DNA of 64,000 bases from positions 124,001-188,000 of the forward strand of contig NZ_FPBP01000003.1 of NCBI RefSeq assembly GCF_900116705.1. The letters are read 5' to 3'. The translations under genes and the position numbers were made by a program. The notes under the pieces are model-generated. The model saw only the letters and a program-made list of their open reading frames with translations. It had not been told where the DNA came from and ran no database searches. Of the stretch, positions 40,396-50,583 are shown piece by piece (position 1 is the stretch's first letter; every line of letters begins with the position of its first letter). This stretch comes from Halomonas korlensis. Lineage in GTDB: Bacteria; Pseudomonadota; Gammaproteobacteria; Pseudomonadales; Halomonadaceae.

Positions 40396-42078
40396 CTACT
40401 TGGTCTTCACGCCCTTACCGACGCTGGGGTCTTTCTCAATCTTGCGCGTGATCACGTATTGCTGGGCAATCGAGATGACGTTGTTGACGACCCAGTAGAT
40501 GACCAGACCGGCCGGGAACCACAGGAAGAAGAAGGTGAAGACGATCGGCAGCATCTTCATGATCTTGGCCTGCATGGGGTCCGGCGGCGTCGGGTTGAGC
40601 TGTTGCTGGACGAACATCGAGGCGCCCATCAGGATCGGCAGAATGAAATAGGGGTCCTTCACCGACAGGTCCTGAATCCAGAAGATAAAGGGCGCATGGC
40701 GCAACTCCACTGATTCCAGCAGCATCCAGTACAGCGCAATGAAGACCGGCATCTGCACCAGAATCGGCAGGCAGCCACCCAGAGGATTGATCTTCTCCTT
40801 CTGGTAGAACTTCATCATCTCCTGGGACATCTTCTGGCGATCGTCGCCGTACTGTTCCTTGAGACGCTGCATCTCGGGGCCCAGCTTGCGCATGCGGCCC
40901 ATCGATTTGTAGGCCTTGGCAGAAAGTGGCCACAGCGCCATCTTGACCACGATAGTCAGGACCACGATAGACCAGCCCCAGTTACCGAGCAGGTTGTGGA
41001 TCTGATCAAGCAGCCAGAACAATGGGTTGGCAATGAACCATAGCCAGCCGAAATCGACGGTCAGCTTCAGGTTGGGCGCTACCTGTTCAAGATAGTCCTG
41101 AACCTTGGGCCCCATGTACAGGGTGGCGCCGAGGCGTGCCTGGCCGTCGGCGGCCAGGTTCTGGGTCGCACCAGCGAAGGCGGCAACATTTCGGTCCCGC
41201 GAGTCGGTCGTCGCGTAGTAGAGGTTCTGTTGATCTTGTGGTGGCGCCCAGGCGGACACGAAGTAGTGCTGGATGATGGCGACCCAGCCACCCTCAGCAT
41301 CCCGGTTGACGAACTCGCCACTCTTGATGGCATCGAAGTCGACCTTCTGATACCTGTCCTCGGGCGAGGAGTAGGCCGCGCCCAAGTAGGAGCGCATCCC
41401 CATGGCAGGTCCGCTGGTGGGGTCGGGGCTGTCATCGCGGGCCAGCTGGCCGATGAAGCGGGTCGTCAGGGCCTGTTCGGTGTTATTGGTCAGGAAGTAT
41501 TCGACATCAACCGCGTAACTCCCGCGCTCGAAGGTCAGCCGCTTGGTGATACCGACCCCGTTCACCTCCGCCGTGAGGTCCACCTCAAGGCGATCGTCAT
41601 CCTGGGTCAGGCGATACTCGTTCTGCTCGGCATTGAAGGCGATGCGTCCTTCGTGGCCTTCCAACTGGAGGCCGGAGCGCGCCACGTAGCTGCGCGTCTG
41701 GCTATCGGAGAGCAGCACGTAGGGCCGTTCGGAATCCAGCGTCAGGCGATGCTCGGGAAGCGCCGCATAGACGATATCGCCTCCTTGAGGGTCGATACGT
41801 ACGTCGAGCACATCGGTGACCACTGCTACCAGGTTGCGGCTATCTTCGGTGGCCGGGGCGTCGGGCATTGCCTCGGCACCCTGATCCTGGCTCGAGGGTG
41901 CTGAGGGGACCGCCAGGTCTTCGCCGTTGGTGTCGGCACGCTCACGCTGCTCGCTACCGGTGATGGCCGGGGCATCGGGCACGGTGGTGGCTTGCCCGTA
42001 ATCCTGATTCCATTGCACTACCAGCAAGTAAGCGAGCAGCGCCAGGGGAACCAGCAATAGGAGTCGTTTTAGGTCCAT
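40396..42078 (-). CDS. yidC: Membrane protein insertase YidC
   Basis: YidC inserts and folds inner-membrane proteins, including Fo subunits. The 560-residue product starts at ATG 42078 (MDLKRLLLLVPLALLAYLLV) with the uncleaved first helix. A large periplasmic domain follows (QAGMRS-free here; residues about 30-330), then the conserved core NWGWSIVVLTIVVKMALWPL-SAKAYKSMGRMR, MPVFIALYWMLLESVELR and APFIFWIQDLSVKDPYFILP. The last segment includes PAGLVIYWVVNNVISIAQQY. Upstream frame to 42147 is not part of the family. It lies 232 nt downstream of rnpA; the usual yidD between the two is not seen. Confidence 0.97.
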   Translation of the reverse strand: MDLKRLLLLVPLALLAYLLVVQWNQDYGQATTVPDAPAITGSEQRERADTNGEDLAVPSAPSSQDQGAEAMPDAPATEDSRNLVAVVTDVLDVRIDPQGGDIVYAALPEHRLTLDSERPYVLLSDSQTRSYVARSGLQLEGHEGRIAFNAEQNEYRLTQDDDRLEVDLTAEVNGVGITKRLTFERGSYAVDVEYFLTNNTEQALTTRFIGQLARDDSPDPTSGPAMGMRSYLGAAYSSPEDRYQKVDFDAIKSGEFVNRDAEGGWVAIIQHYFVSAWAPPQDQQNLYYATTDSRDRNVAAFAGATQNLAADGQARLGATLYMGPKVQDYLEQVAPNLKLTVDFGWLWFIANPLFWLLDQIHNLLGNWGWSIVVLTIVVKMALWPLSAKAYKSMGRMRKLGPEMQRLKEQYGDDRQKMSQEMMKFYQKEKINPLGGCLPILVQMPVFIALYWMLLESVELRHAPFIFWIQDLSVKDPYFILPILMGASMFVQQQLNPTPPDPMQAKIMKMLPIVFTFFFLWFPAGLVIYWVVNNVISIAQQYVITRKIEKDPSVGKGVKTK

Positions 42079-42148
42079 GAAGAATCTGCCCGATGGGAGG
42101 TTAACATTTCGATAGCGGCATAGCGGCTGCCTGCCTGATAGACGCAAA

Positions 42149-42167
42149 AGCCTGCCGAGGGCAGGCT
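42149..42167 (-). terminator. Terminator of the rpmH-rnpA operon
   Basis: AGCCTGCC (42149-42156) pairs with GGCAGGCT (42160-42167) around GAG; the minus strand continues CTTTTGC. It lies 142 nt past the rnpA stop, in the 231-bp gap before yidC. Confidence 0.6.
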
Positions 42168-42309
42168 GTGTGTCGGTCGCGACGATGCTTCACCTGGCGC
42201 GCTAGCAAACAGGCGGTTCCGGACGAGGGCCGTCATACAGACTCCATGAGGCTGTCGAGGGGCGTGACTGAGACGTATCGGTTGCGGTGGCAGCACGAGG
42301 CATTTCGCT

Positions 42310-42687
42310 TCAGGTCGTTATCGATGACGCATTGCGTACATCTCGCTCAAGGCGTCGCCACATGCCGTGGATCTGACGGTGCAGGGTCTCATTGTCCAGC
42401 TCCTGGACCCCTCGCTTGGCCAATACGACGATATCCACGGCGGGCAAACGGTCTTGTTGCAAACGCACGGATTCGCGAACCAACCGCTTGAAGCGGTTGC
42501 GATCGACTGCGCGGCGAACGTTCTTCTTGCTCACAATCAATCCGAGACGAGGATGGCCCAACGCATTGGGCATGGCCAAGGCCATCAACCCCTTTCCATG
42601 AATCTTGTAAACAGCCTTGTCGAAAACAGTCCGATACGCCTCGGCGTTCAACAAGCGAAGACACCGAGGAGAGCTCTGATGAGGCAC
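42310..42687 (-). CDS. rnpA: Ribonuclease P protein component
   Basis: The protein subunit of RNase P, 125 residues, starting at a GTG (42687). It has the RNR motif in SKKNVRRAVDRNRFKRLVRE (basic RNA-binding helix) and LGLIVSKKN, typical of RnpA. It lies 13 nt downstream of rpmH. Confidence 0.95.
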   Translation of the reverse strand: MPHQSSPRCLRLLNAEAYRTVFDKAVYKIHGKGLMALAMPNALGHPRLGLIVSKKNVRRAVDRNRFKRLVRESVRLQQDRLPAVDIVVLAKRGVQELDNETLHRQIHGMWRRLERDVRNASSITT

Positions 42688-42700
42688 TAGTGAGCCGCGT

Positions 42701-42835
42701 TCAGGCGCTTAGACGCTTGCGACCCTTGGCGCGACGGCGTGCCAGAACGGCACGACCATTCTTGGTGGCCATGCGAGCACGAAAACCGTGCACACGCTTG
42801 CGCTTGAGAACGCTAGGTTGAAAAGTGCGTTTCAT
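42701..42835 (-). CDS. rpmH: 50S ribosomal protein L34
   Basis: Translation of the minus strand from ATG 42835 gives a 44-residue basic protein: [20 protein letters not shown] followed by [20 protein letters not shown] and RLSA. This is L34. It was too short to be obvious among longer frames. rpmH-rnpA-yidC-mnmE order is conserved. Confidence 0.97.
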   Translation of the reverse strand: MKRTFQPSVLKRKRVHGFRARMATKNGRAVLARRRAKGRKRLSA

Positions 42836-43400
42836 AACTGGTTATTCCCACGTGATTTTTTGGACAAATAGGCAAATTCGAGACATCTGAACCCCCATCG
42901 GGGAACCCGGGGTGTTTGACTCAAGACCGGAAATTGTAGTGATTTCGCCGCTCCGGTGCAATTCTTCTTGTCGATAGACTCAAGGGAAGCCGGAGGAAAC
43001 AGTGACTAATGCTGACGGTGGATGGCTGGCTCGGCATCCGGATGAGGGGGTGTCGTGGGCAGTGTTGGGGATAGAATCTGTTGATAAGCTTAAAAAGTAT
43101 AGTTTTATCAATAAATTAATGTGTTAATCGTTTTGTGAAGAAAGGTGTGAGTATAAAGCGGCTATTGCCATGATGGCGCGGAACGATGAAATGGCTTCTT
43201 TATCGAGTTTAGTGCACCTCTATGAATGTGCTTATCGGTTGCGTTAGCGTGCGTTGGCTAGAAGAGTCCGAATGTCGCGGGTAACTGATATGTCGAGGAT
43301 GGCGTTTTCCACAGTTCGTCGCACAGGCCGAGCTCGTGTGGATAACTTTGCTGCTGGACGATACAATACCCGGCCGTTTTCCGATCAATGGTGAGGTCGC
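42836..43400. promoter_or_regulatory. Divergent rpmH-dnaA regulatory segment
   Basis: No gene is seen in 565 bp. The middle (43080-43140) is AT-rich and holds TTGATAA (43081-43087) and TTATCAA (43105-43111) as an inverted repeat. One perfect DnaA box TGTGGATAA (43337-43345) and one TTTTCCACA (43305-43313) lie 55-96 nt before dnaA and probably serve autoregulation. In Pseudomonas oriC lies here, but box density is lower than at 19.6-20.0 kb. Confidence 0.55.
43337..43345 (-). promoter_or_regulatory. Perfect DnaA box upstream of dnaA
   Basis: TGTGGATAA, the reverse complement of TTATCCACA, 55 nt before the dnaA start. It is in the position expected for DnaA repression of its own promoter. Confidence 0.65.
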
Positions 43401-44876
43401 GTGTCGCTTGCGCTTTGGCAACAATGTCTGGACTCCCTACAGGATGAATTGAGCTCACAACAGTTCAATACCTGGATCCGCCCCCTGCAGGCGGAAGAAG
43501 GCGAGGCCAATGAGCTGTGTCTGCTGGCGCCGAACCGGTTTGTCCGTGACTGGGTTAGCGATAAGTATGCCAAGCGTATCAGCGAGTTAATGCGCAATCT
43601 GTCGCCTGCCAAACCCCCCAAGGTGGTGTTGACAGTGGGCAGTCGCCGTCGAGCCACGACGCCCCAGCCCCGAGAACTCGGCAACCCGGTGTCCGCGACC
43701 CCACCAGCCCAGCAACAGCCCGGCGCGCCCTCGGTGCGAACACCGAAACGGGGCTCAAGCGACGACGAGCGTGAGATAAACGTATTGCGTGAAGAGCAGG
43801 ATGGGGCGCGTCGACCCGGAGAACGGCAGGTGCAGGTGGAAGGAGGCCTCAAGCACCACAGTGGGCTCAATCCCAATTTCACGTTCGAGACTTTCGTCGA
43901 GGGTAAATCGAATCAGCTTGCCAGAGCGGCTTCCCGTCAGGTTTCCGAGAACCCCGGCGGTGCTTATAACCCCCTGTTCCTTTACGGGGGCGTGGGCCTG
44001 GGCAAGACGCACCTCATGCATGCCGTGGGCAACGCCCTGTCCACCCGGCGTGAGAACGCGCAAGTGATCTATCTGCATTCCGAGCGTTTCGTGGCCGATA
44101 TGGTCAAGGCACTCCAGCTCAACGCCATCAATGATTTCAAGCGCTTCTATCGTAGTGTCGATGCCCTGCTGATCGACGATATCCAGTTCTTTGCCGGCAA
44201 GGAGCGGTCCCAGGAAGAGTTCTTCCACACCTTCAATGCGTTGCTCGAAGGTGGCCAGCAAATGATCCTGACATCGGATCGTTACCCGAAGGAAATCAGC
44301 GGTGTTGAAGAGCGTCTCAAGTCGCGCTTCGGATGGGGCCTGACGGTGGCCATCGAGCCTCCCGAGCTCGAGACGCGCGTGGCGATCCTGATGAAGAAAG
44401 CGGATCAGGCGAAGGTCGACCTGCCCAACGATGCCGCTTTCTTCATCGCTCAGAAGATACGCTCCAATGTGCGTGAGCTTGAAGGTGCTCTGAAAAAGGT
44501 GATCGCCGACTCCCATTTCATGGGCAAGCCCATCACCCAGGATTTTATTCGCGAGTCGCTCAAGGATCTGTTGGCGCTACAGGACAAGCAGGTGGGCGTC
44601 GATAACATCCAGCGCACCGTAGCCGAATATTACAAGATCAAGCTTGCTGATCTGCTCTCCAAGCGGCGGTCGCGTTCGGTGGCCAGGCCACGTCAGGTTG
44701 CCATGGCCTTGGCCAAGGAGCTGACCAACCACAGCTTGCCGGAGATTGGCGACGCCTTCGGGGGACGCGACCACACCACCGTCTTGCATGCCTGCCGTAA
44801 AGTGAAATCCTTGCAAGAAGAAAGCGCGGATATCCGTGAGGACTACAAGAATCTGCTGCGGTTATTGACGAGCTGA
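43401..44876 (+). CDS. dnaA: Chromosomal replication initiator DnaA
   Basis: The 491-residue protein starts at a GTG (43401) with GAGGT upstream. Domain [31 protein letters not shown] variable, P/Q-rich linker runs at about 75-145. The AAA+ domain has [20 protein letters not shown] and [20 protein letters not shown]. Domain IV has [20 protein letters not shown], the DnaA-box contact motif. It initiates replication at oriC and leads the dnaA-dnaN-recF-gyrB operon. Confidence 0.98.
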   Translation: MSLALWQQCLDSLQDELSSQQFNTWIRPLQAEEGEANELCLLAPNRFVRDWVSDKYAKRISELMRNLSPAKPPKVVLTVGSRRRATTPQPRELGNPVSATPPAQQQPGAPSVRTPKRGSSDDEREINVLREEQDGARRPGERQVQVEGGLKHHSGLNPNFTFETFVEGKSNQLARAASRQVSENPGGAYNPLFLYGGVGLGKTHLMHAVGNALSTRRENAQVIYLHSERFVADMVKALQLNAINDFKRFYRSVDALLIDDIQFFAGKERSQEEFFHTFNALLEGGQQMILTSDRYPKEISGVEERLKSRFGWGLTVAIEPPELETRVAILMKKADQAKVDLPNDAAFFIAQKIRSNVRELEGALKKVIADSHFMGKPITQDFIRESLKDLLALQDKQVGVDNIQRTVAEYYKIKLADLLSKRRSRSVARPRQVAMALAKELTNHSLPEIGDAFGGRDHTTVLHACRKVKSLQEESADIREDYKNLLRLLTS

Positions 44877-44889
44877 AAGCCAATAACCC

Positions 44890-44919
44890 TGACCGGTGTC
44901 AGGCGCTTCGCACCGGTCA
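44890..44919 (+). promoter_or_regulatory. Hairpin between dnaA and dnaN
   Basis: TGACCGGTG (44890-44898) and CACCGGTCA (44911-44919) form a perfect 9-bp stem with a 12-nt loop. No T-run follows, so it is more likely an mRNA processing or stability element or weak attenuator than a full terminator. Confidence 0.5.
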
Positions 44920-44950
44920 TCATCCCTATCAGGAAAGTTGTGGAGCTGAC

Positions 44951-46054
44951 ATGAAATTTTCCATCTCCCGAGAAGCTCTGCTGCGCCCATTGACGCTGGT
45001 TGCTGGCGTAGTGGAGCGTCGCCAGACCCTGCCGGTGCTGTCCAATGTGCTCATCCAGGTTGATGACGATCAGGTGGCACTCACCGGCACCGACCTTGAG
45101 GTCGAGCTGATCGGGCGCACCGTCGCTAGCCTGGTAGAGGCCCCCGGTGCCGTTACAGTGCCAGCTCGCAAGCTGATGGATATCTGTAAGTCGTTACCGG
45201 ATCAGGCCGACATTCAAATCGCGCTGGAAGATGGGCGTGCCGTGCTGCGCAGTGGACGTTCACGATTTACCTTGTCGACTCTCCCGGCGGCTGAATTTCC
45301 CAACATCGAAGAGAGCGAAGGAAGTGCCGAGCTGAGCCTGCCGCGAGGCACGCTCAAGCACCTGATCGATACGACCGCCTTTGCGATGGCGCAGCAGGAT
45401 GTTCGCTATTATCTCAATGGTATGTTGCTGGAGCTGAAATCTACTCTGGTACGTGCCGTAGCGACTGATGGGCATCGCCTGGCGGTGTGTGCCCGCCCGT
45501 CGGACATACAGCTGGAGTCGGCACAGCGATTGATCGTGCCGCGCAAGGGCATCATTGAGCTTGCCAGGCTGCTGGATGATAGTGACGAGCCCGTCACGCT
45601 GACATTGGGTTCCAATCACCTGCGCGCGCATACCGGTGATTTTACTTTTACGTCCAAACTGGTGGATGGCAAGTTCCCCGATTACGAGCGCGTGGTCCCC
45701 AAGGGCGGCGACAAGGTACTGATTGCTGACCGCGCCGAGTTACGCCGGGTACTATCACGCACAGCAATTCTTTCCAACGAAAAGTATCGGGGCGTTCGTC
45801 TGCATCTGGAAGAGGGTAACCTCAAGGTGATGGCCAACAATCCCGAGCAAGAAGAAGCCGAAGAGAATGTGGCGATTGAATATTCGGGCCCGGCGATGGA
45901 GATTGGTTTCAATGTCGGCTATCTAGTCGATGTGTTGAGCGTGCTGAACGAAGATCGCGTCCAGATGACGTTTGCCGATCCTAACAGCAGCGCTCTGCTC
46001 GAAGAGCCTGGTGGTGGCGACGCGCTTTATGTTGTCATGCCCATGCGTCTCTAA
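44951..46054 (+). CDS. dnaN: DNA polymerase III beta sliding clamp
   Basis: The 367-residue clamp starts MKFSISREALLRPLTLVAGV and has QTLPVLSNVLIQVDDDQVAL, ALTGTDLEVELIGR, LPRGTLKHLIDTTAFAMAQQ-DVRYYLNGMLLE and ends GDALYVVMPMRL, the conserved C-terminus. Three clamp domains of about 120 residues each. It confers processivity on Pol III. Confidence 0.98.
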   Translation: MKFSISREALLRPLTLVAGVVERRQTLPVLSNVLIQVDDDQVALTGTDLEVELIGRTVASLVEAPGAVTVPARKLMDICKSLPDQADIQIALEDGRAVLRSGRSRFTLSTLPAAEFPNIEESEGSAELSLPRGTLKHLIDTTAFAMAQQDVRYYLNGMLLELKSTLVRAVATDGHRLAVCARPSDIQLESAQRLIVPRKGIIELARLLDDSDEPVTLTLGSNHLRAHTGDFTFTSKLVDGKFPDYERVVPKGGDKVLIADRAELRRVLSRTAILSNEKYRGVRLHLEEGNLKVMANNPEQEEAEENVAIEYSGPAMEIGFNVGYLVDVLSVLNEDRVQMTFADPNSSALLEEPGGGDALYVVMPMRL

Positions 46055-46061
46055 GCGGGGT

Positions 46062-46084
46062 GGCGGCGCTTTCTTAGCGCCGCC
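46062..46084 (+). promoter_or_regulatory. Hairpin between dnaN and recF
   Basis: GGCGGCGCT (46062-46070) and AGCGCCGCC (46076-46084) form a perfect 9-bp stem with a 5-nt loop, just before the GTG start of recF (46099). It could lower recF expression by attenuation. Confidence 0.5.
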
Positions 46085-46098
46085 TAACGGGTTCCCTC

Positions 46099-47214
46099 GT
46101 GCCTCTTGATCGTCTTGCCTTCCAAGGCCTGCGCAACCTTGAGCCCTTCGACCTGCGACCCGGGCCGAGGATCAATCTTGTCAGCGGGCCCAACGGTAGT
46201 GGCAAGACAAGCCTGCTCGAAGGCATCCATATCCTGGGCATGGGACGCTCCTTCCGCACCCGCCACCTTCGTCACGCCATTTGCCACGATGCCGATGCGT
46301 TGGTCGTCCATGGAAGGCTCTCCGGCAATCCCGCCATCCCCTTCGGCGTGCGCCGTCATCGCGAGGTCAGTGAGCTCGAAATGCGGATAGCCGGTGAGCG
46401 AATCAACCGCATCACCGCGCTCGTTGACCTGCTGCCACTACAACTGATCAACCCCGATGCGTTCCGTCTTCTGGAAGGTGCGCCGTCGGCTCGACGTGAA
46501 TTCCTCGACTGGGGAGTGTTTCACGTGAAACACGACTTCCTCGATGCCTGGCAACGGGCGCGTCGGGCGCTCAAACATCGGAATGCGCTGCTCAGACATG
46601 GTAGAATGCAAGATGCTTCCATGTCGGTTTGGGAGCATGAGTTGGTGCATTGGAGCGAGCGGATCGACACCTTGCGCCGTGACTGGATGGCGGCTTTTTT
46701 GCCTGTCTTCGAGGAAACGCTCGGTGGCCTATTGCCTTTGCAGGGGCTTGAACTAAGGTACTCGCGCGGCTGGGATAGCCGGCGTGAACTCGCCGACATC
46801 CTTCGGCAGGGGCGTGAAACGGATCGTCAGATGGGCTTTACCCAGCAAGGGCCCCAGCGGGCGGATCTGCGCATACGATTGGCGCGCCGCCCTGCCGTGG
46901 AGGTGTTGTCACGCGGCCAGCAGAAGCTGGTTGTCAGCGCGTTGAAGCTAGCTCAGGGACGACTCCTTGAGGCAACCACCGGCCGCACCTGCGTTTATTT
47001 GATTGACGACCTCCCAGCGGAACTCGATGGCCATCATCGGCGCGTCTTCTGCGACTGGCTCGAGCGGATGCATTGCCAGGTTTTCATCACCAGCGTTGAT
47101 CATGACGTGCTGACAGACCTATGGCGATCCGACACCCCAATGGAGATGTTTCACGTGAAACACTCCGAGAAAGGAGCAGGAAGATTACTGCCCCTTGATA
47201 GACAGACTTCATGA
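46099..47214 (+). CDS. recF: DNA replication and repair protein RecF
   Basis: RecF loads RecA at gapped DNA and is an ABC-type ATPase. The 371-residue product starts at a GTG (46099; MPLDRLAFQGLRNLEPFDLR), has Walker A SGPNGSGKTSLLEGIHILGM and the signature LSRGQQKLVVSALKLAQ. Walker B is CVYLIDDLPAELDGHHRR. Two perfect parS palindromes lie inside it; each is translated as FHVKH (WGVFHVKHDF near residue 143, and MEMFHVKHSE near the C-terminus). The second lies in a tail about 20 residues beyond the usual RecF end. Confidence 0.97.
   Translation: MPLDRLAFQGLRNLEPFDLRPGPRINLVSGPNGSGKTSLLEGIHILGMGRSFRTRHLRHAICHDADALVVHGRLSGNPAIPFGVRRHREVSELEMRIAGERINRITALVDLLPLQLINPDAFRLLEGAPSARREFLDWGVFHVKHDFLDAWQRARRALKHRNALLRHGRMQDASMSVWEHELVHWSERIDTLRRDWMAAFLPVFEETLGGLLPLQGLELRYSRGWDSRRELADILRQGRETDRQMGFTQQGPQRADLRIRLARRPAVEVLSRGQQKLVVSALKLAQGRLLEATTGRTCVYLIDDLPAELDGHHRRVFCDWLERMHCQVFITSVDHDVLTDLWRSDTPMEMFHVKHSEKGAGRLLPLDRQTS
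46517..46532. other. parS: parS site 1 (inside recF)
   Basis: TGTTTCACGTGAAACA, a perfect 16-bp palindrome matching the ParB consensus, inside the recF coding sequence. parAB are at 15.2-16.9 kb. Confidence 0.92.
47147..47162. other. parS: parS site 2 (inside the recF C-terminus)
   Basis: TGTTTCACGTGAAACA, perfect palindrome, 630 bp after site 1 and in the same reading frame of recF, giving the same FHVKH peptide. Confidence 0.92.
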
Positions 47215-47222
47215 TGGAGTAG

Positions 47223-49646
<2,424 letters not shown>

Positions 49647-49660
49647 CCATGGTCCGGCAA

Positions 49661-49676
49661 TGTTTCATGTGGAACA
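49661..49676. other. Degenerate parS-like site after gyrB
   Basis: TGTTTCATGTGGAACA differs from the perfect site at two positions. It lies 14 nt after the gyrB stop. It may be a weak ParB site. Confidence 0.45.
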
Positions 49677-49702
49677 TCCTCACTTAAGTTGAACTAAAGG
49701 CG

Positions 49703-49740
49703 CGCCGGCCCGGGTTGTTAGACTCGGGTCGGCGTCTTTC
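49703..49740 (+). terminator. Terminator of the dnaA-dnaN-recF-gyrB operon
   Basis: CGCCGGCCCGGG (from 49703) pairs with CTCGGGTCGGCG (49723-49734) through two wobble pairs, followed by TCTTTC. Confidence 0.7.
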
Positions 49741-49765
49741 TACGTGTCGCCTGTAGGGTTTTGCT

Positions 49766-50326
49766 TCACTCATCGGCCAGCAGCCAGTCCACGAAGCCGT
49801 CCAGGTCTTCGAAGACCATCGCCCTCTCCAAGCCTATTCTTTTGGCCTCTGTGCGCCGTCCCTTTCCAGTACGCACCAGTGCGCTCCGGCATCCCAAGCT
49901 TTCGCCAGCCTCTAGGTCGCGTAGGCTGTCACCGACTATCCAGCTTCCCTCCAAGCTCTCCAGACCCAGCGCCTCACGTATCTGAATCAGAAGGCCATAT
50001 AGCGGCTTGCGGCATTTGCAATGATCGTCGGGTCCGTGTGGGCAGTAGGCGATATGTGAGACCTTTCCGCCGGCGTTGCGGACTTGGCGCTTCAGTTCGG
50101 CATGGATGGTCTCGAGTGTCGCCTCGTCGTAATAGCCTCGAGCAATGCCTGATTGGTTCGTCGCGATAGCCACTTGCCATCCCGCCCGACTCAGCCTGGC
50201 AATAGCCGTAATGGCGCTAGGATAGGGGTGCCATTCCTCGAGTGATTTGATGTAGTCGTCAGAGTCTCGGTTGATGACCCCGTCACGATCGAGAATGACT
50301 AGCTTCAAAGAAGTTGTGGTAACCAT
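49766..50326 (-). CDS. gmhB: D-glycero-beta-D-manno-heptose-1,7-bisphosphate 7-phosphatase
   Basis: GmhB removes the 7-phosphate in the ADP-heptose pathway for LPS inner core. The 186-residue HAD phosphatase has the nucleophile motif LVILDRDGVINRDSDDYIKS, ATNQSGIARG, and the structural zinc site CPHGPDDHCKCRKPLYG. The ATG at 50326 is chosen; no good ribosome binding site is seen, and a TTG at 50335 is open. hldD and hldE of the same pathway are further on in the window. Confidence 0.93.
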   Translation of the reverse strand: MVTTTSLKLVILDRDGVINRDSDDYIKSLEEWHPYPSAITAIARLSRAGWQVAIATNQSGIARGYYDEATLETIHAELKRQVRNAGGKVSHIAYCPHGPDDHCKCRKPLYGLLIQIREALGLESLEGSWIVGDSLRDLEAGESLGCRSALVRTGKGRRTEAKRIGLERAMVFEDLDGFVDWLLADE

Positions 50327-50364
50327 GCGAATCAATGTGTCTGTTACGGAAGAAGTGTGTGAAG

Positions 50365-50380
50365 TGTTTCACGTGAAACA
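50365..50380. other. parS: parS site 3 (gmhB-glyS spacer)
   Basis: TGTTTCACGTGAAACA, perfect palindrome in the non-coding 50327-50583, 39 nt upstream of gmhB. Confidence 0.93.
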
Positions 50381-50438
50381 TCGTCTTGCCATAAAAAGGG
50401 AATAGATGAGCTTCTTCGCGTATAGGGGGCACGAAAAG

Positions 50439-50454
50439 TGTTTCACGTGAAACA
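50439..50454. other. parS: parS site 4 (gmhB-glyS spacer)
   Basis: TGTTTCACGTGAAACA, perfect palindrome, 74 nt centre to centre from site 3. The paired sites may load ParB together. Confidence 0.93.
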
Positions 50455-50534
50455 GCGCAAGGTATGGCAGGAAAAAAGCGGGGCAGTAAAGCGCTAAGCA
50501 GGAGAGAGCAGGGCAGGATGCAAGCCATATGAAA

Positions 50535-50563
50535 AGGCCACCGAGGTGTGTCCTCGATGGCCT
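50535..50563 (-). terminator. Terminator of the glyQS operon
   Basis: AGGCCACCGAGG (50535-50546) pairs with CCTCGATGGCCT (50552-50563) with one wobble; the minus strand continues into TTTTC. Confidence 0.75.
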
Positions 50564-50583
50564 AGCCAATCATCAATTAGCTG

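Noticed and set aside
42836-43400. The rpmH-dnaA spacer as the main oriC
   Set aside because: Only one perfect and one near-perfect DnaA box are seen, against six to eight boxes around the AT-rich stretch at 19.6-20.0 kb; it is kept as the second candidate.
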